Positions 50,271 to 58,600 of a stretch of 64,000 nt of DNA are shown piece after piece. The notes under the pieces are model-generated. The model did no database searches, was not told the origin of the DNA, and saw only the letters and a list, made by a program, of their open reading frames with translations. Source of the stretch: PALSA-505 sp036502085 (GTDB lineage: Bacteria > Actinomycetota > Actinomycetes > Streptosporangiales > Streptosporangiaceae); the NCBI GenBank assembly GCA_036502085.1, contig DASXZD010000041.1, forward strand, positions 1 through 64,000, given 5' to 3'. Every line of letters starts with the position of its first letter. Position 1 is the stretch's first letter. Position numbers and translations under genes: made by a program.

Positions 50271-51565
50271 TGGTTGCCGGAGTTGGCGAGGATCTGGTTC
50301 ACCTGCTGCGCGGCGCTGGACAGCGCGGCCGCGGGCTGGCTCTTGCCGAGCAGCACGGACACGATCATGGTGCCGAGCGCCTGCGAGATCTTCGGATAGG
50401 TGGGGATCTGCGGGCGCGCCTGCCGGACGTTGCCCAGGTTGTTGATGAAGACGCCGACGCCGGGCAGGGCCTTGTTCATCGCCTGGTAGAACCCGGACGC
50501 ATTCGCCACCGACTGCCGGATCGGGAGGTCTCCGGTGTGCAGCGAGAAGTAGTTGACCTGGGCCGGCGCGGAGAGCCAGAGCAGGAACTTCTCGGCCGCC
50601 TTGACCCGGGCCGAGCCGTTGTTGAAGATCACCCAGTTGTCCGGCCCCGAGATGGTCTGGTGCCCCCCGGACGAGCCAGGGAACGACGGCATGATCTGCA
50701 CGCCATCGTGCACGCTCGGGAACGAGGACAGGTCCCACGGACCGGTCACCAGCATGCCGATCTTGCCGGAGTTGAACAGGTTGGTGTAATCCGAGTCGGT
50801 CGGGTCCAGGTACATGGAGTGGTCGGTCACGGCCATCTGCTGCAAGGTCGTGAGCGCTTGCAGCCCGGCGGCGGAGTTGAAGGCAGCCTGCTTGTTGTCC
50901 GCGGACAGGAGCTTGCCGCCGGCCTCCCAGAGCAGCGCCTCCCAGTGCCAGACCGTGTCTTCGTTGCCCGGCGTCACGTAGGCCGTGCCGAACTGCTTCT
51001 TGGCCGGGTCGGTCAGCTTCTGCGCGTCGGCGGCGAACTGCGACCAGGTCCAGCCGGGGCCGGGCGGCGTCAGGCCGGCCTGCGCGAACAGCGTCTTGTT
51101 GTAGACCACGGCGAGGTTGTCCACCAGCGCGGGGATGCCGATGACCCGGCCGCTGACCGTGGCGACGTCCCGCTCCCCCACCCAGAAGTCATTCCAGTTC
51201 ACGCTGGGCTGGCTCACCAGGCTGGTCAGGTTCACCACCTGAGGGATCTGCGCGACGTTGGGCGCCCACGAACCGTACAGGTAGGCGATGTCGGGCACGC
51301 TGCCACCGCGCACGGCGGTCAGCACCTTCTGCAGCGAGTTGTCGTTGTTGACGTACAGGGACGTGACTTTCTGCCCCGGGTTCTGCTTCTCGTACTCGCT
51401 GACCAGGTGGCTGAACGCCTTGCCCTCGGCGGCGGTGTATCCCTCCCAGATCTGGATCGAGTTGCCGCTGCCGCCGGACCCGCCGCCACTGCCCGCGCCG
51501 CAGGCGACCAGGCCGAGAGCGACCAGCGAGGAACCGATCATCACGCTGAGCCGGTGCGTTCTCAT
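50267..51565 (-). CDS. ABC sugar transporter substrate-binding lipoprotein
   Basis: 432 residues. Signal peptide and lipobox: SVMIGSSLVALGLVACGAGS, with the lipidated Cys22. The mature part is a type I extracellular solute-binding fold (IQIWEGYTAAEGKAFSHLVS, then VTSLYVNNDNSLQKVLTAVR, IYLD-like and GKIGMLVTGPWDLSSFP segments). GGAGG precedes the ATG. It delivers an oligosaccharide to the two permeases. Divergence from the GH4 gene and a shared operator suggest an alpha-galactoside or related sugar. Confidence 0.9.
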   Translation of the reverse strand: MRTHRLSVMIGSSLVALGLVACGAGSGGGSGGSGNSIQIWEGYTAAEGKAFSHLVSEYEKQNPGQKVTSLYVNNDNSLQKVLTAVRGGSVPDIAYLYGSWAPNVAQIPQVVNLTSLVSQPSVNWNDFWVGERDVATVSGRVIGIPALVDNLAVVYNKTLFAQAGLTPPGPGWTWSQFAADAQKLTDPAKKQFGTAYVTPGNEDTVWHWEALLWEAGGKLLSADNKQAAFNSAAGLQALTTLQQMAVTDHSMYLDPTDSDYTNLFNSGKIGMLVTGPWDLSSFPSVHDGVQIMPSFPGSSGGHQTISGPDNWVIFNNGSARVKAAEKFLLWLSAPAQVNYFSLHTGDLPIRQSVANASGFYQAMNKALPGVGVFINNLGNVRQARPQIPTYPKISQALGTMIVSVLLGKSQPAAALSSAAQQVNQILANSGNQ

Positions 51566-51597
51566 GGTGTCCTCCGGGAAGCCGCGTCGACGACTCT

Positions 51598-51712
51598 TGC
51601 TCGAATCATCGGCGTTTCAGACATCATCGCGCGTGACCGCGGGTCGATGTCAAGCCTTAACCAGCGTTTCCTGGGCTGCAGGTACTGCATAATCTATGCT
51701 CGCTCTTGCTCG
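51598..51712. promoter_or_regulatory. CGAGCA-type operators between the ABC importer and GH4 genes
   Basis: The inverse of CGAGCA (TGCTCG) occurs at 51598-51603, 51697-51702 and 51707-51712. The last two are spaced 10 bp, exactly as in the agaS promoter. The pair lies 30-45 nt upstream of the GH4 start and the single site 33 nt upstream of the binding-protein start. This ties both genes to the DeoR-type regulator 6 kb away. Confidence 0.6.
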
Positions 51713-51741
51713 CAGACCGATCGAATGTGACAATATTAAAC

Positions 51742-53037
51742 GTGATTAAGGTTGCGTTCATCGGCGCCGGCAGCATCGAGTTCACCCGTAACGTCGTCAC
51801 CGACCTGTGCAGTTACCTCGAGATCCGGGACGGGCTGCATCTCGCGCTGCACGACATTGACGACAAGCGGCTCGCGCACGCCGACGAGCTGGCCCGCCGG
51901 ATCGTCGCGCAGACCGGCGCCAGGGCCACCGTGACGTCCAGCGCCATCCGCGCCGAAGTGCTCGGTGGCGCGCACTACGTCATCAACGAGATCCAGGTCG
52001 GCGGGTACCCGGCCACCCGGCTGGACTTCGACATCCCGGCCCGGTACGGCCTGCGGCAGACCATCGCGGACACGCTGGGCATCGGCGGCATCTTCCGCGG
52101 GCTGCGGACGATACCCGTGGTGGTCGGACTGGGCCGCGACATGGCTGCACTGTGCCCCGACGCCTACCTGCTCAACTACACCAACCCGATGGCCATGCTC
52201 CCCTGGGCCGTCTACGAGGGGACCGAGTTCAGCCGGGTGTTCGGGCTCTGCCACTCGGTCAGGGACACGCACGGCTTCCTGGCCGGGCTGGTCGGTCTGG
52301 ACCCGGCCGAGGTCAGCTTCGTCACGGCCGGCTTCAACCACCAGGCGTTCGTGCTCCGCTTCGAGCACGAGGGCAGGTCGCTGTACCCGCGGCTGACCGA
52401 GATCATAGAGGGCTCGCCCGAGCTGCAGCGGCGGGTGCGGGTGGAGCTGTTCCGCCGGTTCGGCTACTTCCCCACCGAGTCGAGCGAGCACTCGGCCGAG
52501 TACCTGCCGTGGTTCATGCGGCACGACGACCAGATCGAGCGGTTCCGCATCTTCGTCGGCGATTACCTGGCCCGCTCCGAGGAGAACCTGCGCGAGCTCG
52601 AGTCGCTGCGCCAGGCGCTCGACGACGGCACGCCGCTGGACCTTGAGCCGGCCAGCGAGCTGGCCTCGGAGTTCATCCATTCGCTGGAGACCGGCACCGA
52701 GCGCGAGATCTACGTCAACGTGCGCAACGACGGGCTGATCAGGAACCTGCCCGCCCAGGCATGCGTCGAGGTGCCGTGCGAGGTCGGCGGGCACGGCGCG
52801 CGGCCGCGCGCGGTCGGCGCGCTGCCGGTCCAGCTCGCCGCGCTCAACCGCACCTTCCTCAACGTCGTGGAGCTGACCGTCCGGGCCGTGCTCGACGGCA
52901 GCAGGGAGCACGTCTACCAGGCGGCGCTGCTCGACCCGAACGCCGCGGCCACCCTGACCACCTCGCAGATCGTCGCCATGTGCGACGACCTGCTGGACGC
53001 CCACCGGGCGCTGCTCCCGCCGGCGCTCACCAGCTGA
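51742..53037 (+). CDS. glycoside hydrolase family 4, alpha-galactosidase-like
   Basis: About 431 residues from the GTG at 51742. NAD site: IKVAFIGAGSIEFTRNVVTD. GH4 markers: INEIQVGGYPATRLDFDIPA, DAYLLNYTNPMAMLPWAVYE, FGLCHSVRDTHGFLAGLVGL (the CHS motif of alpha-galactosidases, Mn ligand Cys) and FVTAGFNHQAFVL. The enzyme needs NAD and Mn and works by redox elimination. An in-frame ATG at 51706 would place the start inside an operator site. No ribosome site precedes the GTG, so a leaderless message is possible. It is divergent from the importer operon. Confidence 0.85.
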   Translation: MIKVAFIGAGSIEFTRNVVTDLCSYLEIRDGLHLALHDIDDKRLAHADELARRIVAQTGARATVTSSAIRAEVLGGAHYVINEIQVGGYPATRLDFDIPARYGLRQTIADTLGIGGIFRGLRTIPVVVGLGRDMAALCPDAYLLNYTNPMAMLPWAVYEGTEFSRVFGLCHSVRDTHGFLAGLVGLDPAEVSFVTAGFNHQAFVLRFEHEGRSLYPRLTEIIEGSPELQRRVRVELFRRFGYFPTESSEHSAEYLPWFMRHDDQIERFRIFVGDYLARSEENLRELESLRQALDDGTPLDLEPASELASEFIHSLETGTEREIYVNVRNDGLIRNLPAQACVEVPCEVGGHGARPRAVGALPVQLAALNRTFLNVVELTVRAVLDGSREHVYQAALLDPNAAATLTTSQIVAMCDDLLDAHRALLPPALTS

Positions 53038-53056
53038 CCCGCCGCCCCCTTATCCC

Positions 53057-53098
53057 GACAGCACAGGAAAGACAGCACAGGAAAGACAGCACAGGAAA
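53057..53098 (+). repeat. three tandem 14-nt units before the beta-helix gene
   Basis: GACAGCACAGGAAA occurs three times without interruption, followed by GAGG and the GTG at 53106. Each copy contains AGGAAA, so the ribosome-binding region has been multiplied. The unit is not a multiple of three, and the repeats lie outside coding sequence. Confidence 0.9.
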
Positions 53099-53105
53099 GA
53101 GGCCA

Positions 53106-54860
53106 GTGAAAGCATTCCGGATCGCGGTCGCCGCCGTCTTAGTGACCTTCGCCGCCGTCCCGGCGGCGGGCGCGGCGAACGCCAGCGCGGTAGTCACCCA
53201 GCCGGCCCCGCCGGTCACCGCCAGCTCGTTCCCGCTGGAGCCCGCCGGGACCGCCCCCGCCGACGGTGACGGGCTGATCCCCAACCCGCAGACGCCCACC
53301 GGCGCGCCGGCCGGGCCGCCCGGCTCGTGCACGGTCACGTTCGACGGCGGCAGCGGCAGCCCGTCCGACGCGGTGAACGCGTGGATCACCACCCACGAGA
53401 ACACGATCGCCTCGACCACGGTGATCTGCCTGACCGGCACGTTCACCACGCCGCTGCACGTCTGGAGCAAGTCCTCGACGGCGCTGCTCGAGATCGCTCA
53501 GGAGCCGGGGGCACCGCAGGCCACGTTCAGCCTGGGCAAGGTGCAGGCCGCGGACACCAACCCCAACCAGTTCTGGTCGGACTCGGGCGGGATCAGCATC
53601 GTCGACTCGCGCAGCGTGGAGATCTACGGCCTGACCGTCCGGGGCTACTTCTGGGACGGCCCGCAGCACAGCCCGGCCGGCATTTACGTGACGGTGCGCA
53701 GCGACACCGCCAACCCGGTGCAGACCAAGAACCCGCACCTGTCCGCCTGCTTCCTGAACGGCGGCTCCTGCAGCGACATCTACATCATCAACAACACCGT
53801 GTCCGGCATTGCCAACACCGCCGACGAGGTCTACAACAACCAGTCGGTGTGCGGCAAGGGCACGATCGACGGCTACGGCATCGCGGTGATCGCGGCGGGC
53901 AGCGCCACGTCGCAGCCGCTGCAGCACCTGGTCATCGAGGGCAACACGGTGACGGGCACGCGCACCGGGCAGAGCGAGACGGTGACCATCAACGGCGACG
54001 TCACCGACTTCCTTGCCGCGGACAACGTGATCCACGACGCGGACAACATCGGGCTGGACACGATCGGCTGGGAGACCGGCACGGCGCAGGCCAACCACGG
54101 CTACGTGGACGCCAACACGGTGTACAACGTGGACACCTGGAGCAACGCCGCCTACGGGAAGTGGAACGGAACCGCGTGCGTGGCCCGGCAGGAGAACGCG
54201 GCGGGTCTCTATGACGACGGCGCGTCCTACATCTGGATCAACGGCAACACCCTCTGGAACACCGACCAGGGCATCAACCTGGACGTCGAGACCGCGGGCA
54301 AGGAAACCGATCACCTGCTCGTCTCGGACAACACGGTCTACGACGATCCGGGGACGTCCAAGTCGGATCCGAGCACCGGGACCAACCCGCCGGGGACCGG
54401 CGGCACGTCGACGGTGGCGGGACACGATCCTTTCGCCTTGTACATCGACGCGTTCGGCAGCAAGGCGACGATCACCGACGTGTACGTGCACGACAACACG
54501 CTGCAGAACCAGAGCCAGGACTACCTGACGCCCAGCGCCGGGATGCCGGTCATCGATCTCGGCGGGATCTGGTCGAACGTGCAAGTCTGGCACAACACCA
54601 TCTCCGGGAGGGGCGCCACCGACAGGTTCAACCCGCTGTTCGAGGTGGACAAGCAGCCGGCCGCCGGGACCAACACCGTGGACTGCAACAACTACGAGAA
54701 CCTGTCGACGGCGGCCAACACCGTCAACGGGAACTTCGCGCTGCCGAGCAACGACTGGCTCACGCTCGCGCAGTGGCAGGCGAACAACAAGCACGGCTGG
54801 GATCCCGACAGCGAGGTCGGCGGATTCTCGGCCAGCTGCCCGGCGAACTCGATCCAGTAG
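53106..54860 (+). CDS. secreted right-handed beta-helix protein
   Basis: 584 residues from the GTG at 53106. Signal peptide: AFRIAVAAVLVTFAAVPAAG, followed by a Pro-rich segment. The body has repeated parallel-helix rungs, for example SRSVEIYGLTVRGYFWDGPQ, IYIINNTVSGIANTADEV, LVIEGNTVTGTRTGQSETVT, FLAADNVIHDADNIGLDTIG and YIWINGNTLWNTDQGINLDV. Pectate-lyase-like and polysaccharide-degrading enzymes use this fold, but no catalytic residues are assigned. The start lies 68 nt downstream of the GH4 gene, so it may be read through from it and act on an extracellular glycan. Confidence 0.82.
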   Translation: MKAFRIAVAAVLVTFAAVPAAGAANASAVVTQPAPPVTASSFPLEPAGTAPADGDGLIPNPQTPTGAPAGPPGSCTVTFDGGSGSPSDAVNAWITTHENTIASTTVICLTGTFTTPLHVWSKSSTALLEIAQEPGAPQATFSLGKVQAADTNPNQFWSDSGGISIVDSRSVEIYGLTVRGYFWDGPQHSPAGIYVTVRSDTANPVQTKNPHLSACFLNGGSCSDIYIINNTVSGIANTADEVYNNQSVCGKGTIDGYGIAVIAAGSATSQPLQHLVIEGNTVTGTRTGQSETVTINGDVTDFLAADNVIHDADNIGLDTIGWETGTAQANHGYVDANTVYNVDTWSNAAYGKWNGTACVARQENAAGLYDDGASYIWINGNTLWNTDQGINLDVETAGKETDHLLVSDNTVYDDPGTSKSDPSTGTNPPGTGGTSTVAGHDPFALYIDAFGSKATITDVYVHDNTLQNQSQDYLTPSAGMPVIDLGGIWSNVQVWHNTISGRGATDRFNPLFEVDKQPAAGTNTVDCNNYENLSTAANTVNGNFALPSNDWLTLAQWQANNKHGWDPDSEVGGFSASCPANSIQ

Positions 54861-54862
54861 CG

Positions 54863-55099
54863 TCAGGAGATCAGATCGTCAAAATCGCCGTCTTTGGCGC
54901 CTGCTAGGAAAGCCTCAATCTCGGCGTGGGTGTAGATCAGCACGGGGCCGCCGGAATCACGTGAGTTGCGCATCGCGATCTGGCCGTCGGGCAGGATCGC
55001 CAGCTCGATGCGGCCGTACTGGCCATCGCCGTGCCGGCCCGCCTGCCACTCGGCCTCGTGCAGGCCGACGTCCGGCATACCGTTATACACCCTCTGCAT
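54863..55099 (-). CDS. DUF397 domain protein
   Basis: 78 residues. The C-terminal pattern AMRNSRDSGGPVLIYTHAEI with EAFLAGAKDGDFDDL matches DUF397, a family usually encoded next to an XRE/HTH regulator in actinomycetes and used for development or secondary metabolism control. The usual HTH partner is missing here, so it is an orphan. An ATG at 55078 (MPDVGL) is a possible alternative start. Convergent with the beta-helix gene, 2 nt apart. Confidence 0.82.
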   Translation of the reverse strand: MQRVYNGMPDVGLHEAEWQAGRHGDGQYGRIELAILPDGQIAMRNSRDSGGPVLIYTHAEIEAFLAGAKDGDFDDLIS

Positions 55100-55257
55100 T
55101 ACCTGATCGTAACATGCACGTGCATCCGAACGTTAGGCAGCACGCGCATCATCATGCGCATAAGCACGAACGTTGGCACGCGCATCGGCACGTACGCCAG
55201 AAACTCCGGTCGCAGACGGCTCCAGATGGCTCACCATGCCCGGCATATGCTAATGCG

Positions 55258-55659
55258 ATGAAAGCCCGACACCGGTACATCGCGGTGCTCGCCCTGGTCA
55301 TGGCGGGTCTTGCGTCCGTCACACTACCCGCCGCGGCCACTGCGTCAGCCAGCACGAGTCGGGATTGGGCCGCGCTGTACCAGGGCTCGAACGGGCCCAG
55401 CGCGGCCACCGCCATCGCGGCTGCCCTGCTGCTCGCCGGCCTAGCGCCAACCGCGGCTCACGCCACCGCTAGTTCCAGCCTGTGGACCGCGACCTATCAG
55501 GGCACGTGGCGTACGCCGGCTAGTAAGCGCTGGGTCCGGGGTGGAACCGTTCGGGAAATCCAGGATGAAGATCCAGCGGCGGCTGGTCAGCCGGTGCCGG
55601 CCAGGCTGGCCCGGCCGATGTCCTGGCCGCCGGTGAACGCCGCCCACAGCGAGGCGTAG
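55258..55659 (+). CDS. small secreted protein with internal duplication, possibly degenerate
   Basis: 133 residues. Signal peptide: ARHRYIAVLALVMAGLASVT followed by ATASASTSRDWAALYQGSN. A second hydrophobic stretch and copy follow (IAAALLLAGLAPTAAHATAS, then SLWTATYQGTW). It looks as if the secretion signal and first mature residues were duplicated. The last 40 residues overlap the end of the ABC exporter gene on the other strand and contain a TTTCCCGAACG motif (inverse). They are probably non-native. In frame upstream, a very His-rich stretch begins at 55114. Function unknown. Confidence 0.4.
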   Translation: MKARHRYIAVLALVMAGLASVTLPAAATASASTSRDWAALYQGSNGPSAATAIAAALLLAGLAPTAAHATASSSLWTATYQGTWRTPASKRWVRGGTVREIQDEDPAAAGQPVPARLARPMSWPPVNAAHSEA

Positions 55660-58600
55660 GTTCCGCCCGCCGCGAGCAGCTCGTCGTGGCTGCCGGCCTC
55701 GGCGATCTGGCCGCCGTCCACGACCACGATCCGGTCGGCCCGGGCGGCGGTGGTCAGCCGGTGCGCGACGACCAGCGTGGTGCGCTGCGTGGTGAGCCGG
55801 CTGACGGCGCGGGTCACCGCGGCTTCGGAGGCCAGGTCGAGCGCGGAGGTGGCCTCGTCGAGCAGCAGGATCGCCGGGTCGACGAGCTGGGCACGGGCCA
55901 GCGCGATCAGCTGCCGCTGCCCCGCGGACAGGCTGCGGCCGCGCTCGCCGACCGCGTGCTCGTAGCCGTCCTGCAGCGCGGCGATCATCTCGTGCGCGCC
56001 GACCGCGCGGGCGGCCGCCTCCACCTCGGCGGGGCTAGCGTCCGGCCGCCCGTAGGCGATCGCGTCAGCGACCGTGCCGGAGAACAGGTAGGGCTCCTGC
56101 GGCACCACGCCGAGCCGGTGCCGGAAGCCGGCCAGGTCGTAGTCGCGCACGTCGACGCCGTCGACCAGTACCGCGCCCGCGGTCGCGTCGTAGAACCGCG
56201 CCACGAGCTTGACCAGCGTCGACTTGCCCGCTCCGGTCTGGCCGACCAGCGCCACGGTCTCGCCGGGCTCGATGGTCAGGCTGACGTCGTGCAGCGCGTC
56301 CCGGCCGGCCCCGCCGTAGCGGAAGCTCACGTCGCGCAGCTCGATCTGGCCGCGCAGCTGCCGCACAGGCCGGGGGCGGCGGGGCTGCGGTGTGCTGGTC
56401 GGCACGCTGAGCAGGTCGGTGATCCGGTGCAGTCCCACCACGGCCTGCTGGTAGCCGTCGAACACCTGGGACATCTGCTGGACCGGCGCGAAGAACATGT
56501 CGATGTACAGCAGGTAGGCGATCAGCGCGCCGGCGGTCAGCACGCCGCCGCGCACCTGCCCGGCCGCGACCACGAGCACCAGCGCGCCGGCGATCGTGGA
56601 CAGCGTCTGGACGAACGGGAAGTACAGTGCGATCAGCCGCTGGGACCGCATCCGGGCCTTGCGGTAGGCGTCGCTGAGCCCGGCGAACCTGGCCCGGTTG
56701 TGCTCTTCGCGCCGGTAGGCCTGGGTCACCCGCAGGCCGGCCACGTTCTCCTGCAGGTCGCCATTGACGACGCTGACCCGCTCCCGGGCTCGCTCGTACG
56801 CCTTGGACGACTTCGCCCGGAAGATCAGCGTGGCCGCCGCCAGCGCCGGGATGATCGTGAGCACGGTCAGGCCGAGCCGGACGTTGATGATCAGCAGCGC
56901 GGCCATCACGCCGAAGAACGACAGCACCGAGCTGACCGTGCTGACCAGGCCGGTCTGCAGGAACGTGGACAGCGCGTCCACGTCGGTGGTCATCCTGGTC
57001 ATGATCCGGCCGGTCAGCTCGCGCTCGTAAAAGTCCAGGCCGAGCCGCTGCAGGTGCGCGAAGATCTTGACCCGCAGCGCGTACAGCAGCCGCTCGCCGT
57101 TACGGCCCACCACCATCGTCTCGACGGCGTTGACCACCCAGTCGGCCATCACGACGGCCAGCCCGATCAGCGAGACCAGCACGATCGCTCCGAACGCCTT
57201 GCCCTCGACGCCGTGGTCGATGCCGCCGCGGACCAGCGCCGGCAGCGCCAGGCTGGCCAGCGCGTCGAGGCCGTCGAGCACCAGCCCGGCGACCAGCGCG
57301 ATCAGGAACGGCTTGAGCAGCTTGCGCAGGGTGAAGTGAGACTCGGGGGCGCGCGCCTGCGCCTCGTCGATCCGCGGGGTGTCGTCGGCCGGCGGCAGCA
57401 CCTCCAGCCGGGCCAGCATTTCCGGGCTGAGCGGCACGCCGGCCAGCATCGAGGACCACTCGGCGCCCCGGCCGGGCGGCGGGGCCAGCGGGACCACCCC
57501 GGCGGCCTTGGTTACTATCGTCACCCCGGCCAGATCGGCGTCGGCGTCAGCGTCGTCGGCTGCCTCGTCTGCTTTCTCGTCGGGGCCGGCCAGCAGCAGC
57601 CGGTACCGGGGGCAGCGTTCGGTCAGCTCGTCGTGGCTGCCGATGTCCAGCACCCGGCCTTCGTGCAGCACGGCGATCCGGTCCGCGAGCTGCAGCGTTG
57701 ACCGCCGGTGCGCGATCAGCAGCGTGGTCCGGCCGCGCATCACCTCGTGCAGCGTGGCGTGAATCTCCGCCTCGATCCGCGGGTCGACCGAGGAGGTGGC
57801 GTCGTCCAGCACCAGGATCCGCGGATCCACCAGCAGCGCGCGGGCCAGCGCGATCCGCTGCCGCTGGCCTCCGGACAGCGTCAGCCCCTGCTCGCCGATC
57901 ACCGTGTCGTACCCGTCCGGCAGCTCGGCGATGAACTCCTCGGCGCGGGCGGCCCGCGCGGCCGCGACCACCTGCTCGGCGCTGACGTCAGGTCGGCCGT
58001 AGGCGATGTTGGCCCGCACCGTGTCGGAGAACAGGAAGCTGTCCTCCAGCACTAGGCCGATCGCGGCCCGCAGCGAGTCCAGCGTGACATCCCGCACGTC
58101 GAAGCCGCCGAGCCGGACCGCGCCTTTATCGACGTCGTAGAAGCGTGACAGCAGCAGCGAGACCGTCGACTTGCCCGACCCCGACGCGCCGACCAGGGCC
58201 AGCGTCTCGCCCGGCCGGGCCTCCAGCGTCAGCCCGGTCAGCACCGGCCGGGACGGCAGGTAGCCGAAGTGCACGTCGTCGAAGACCACCCCGGCCGCGT
58301 CTGGCGGCAACTCGATCGCCTCCGGCTTCTCGCTGATCACCGGCCGCGAGTCGATCACCTCGAAGACCCGGATCGCGCTGGCCCGCGTCTCCTGGCCCAG
58401 CGTGATCAGGTAGGTCAGCATCCGCACGGGTGAGACCATCTGGGCGAGGTAGGCGGAGAAGGCGAGGAAGGTGCCCAGCGTGATCGAGCCGCGGATGGCC
58501 AGCCAGCCGCCCAGCGCCAGCACGCCGATCTGGCCCAGCGACGGGATCGCCTGCAGCGCCGGGTTGTACCGGGCGGTCAGCCGGACCGTGCGCACCCGCG

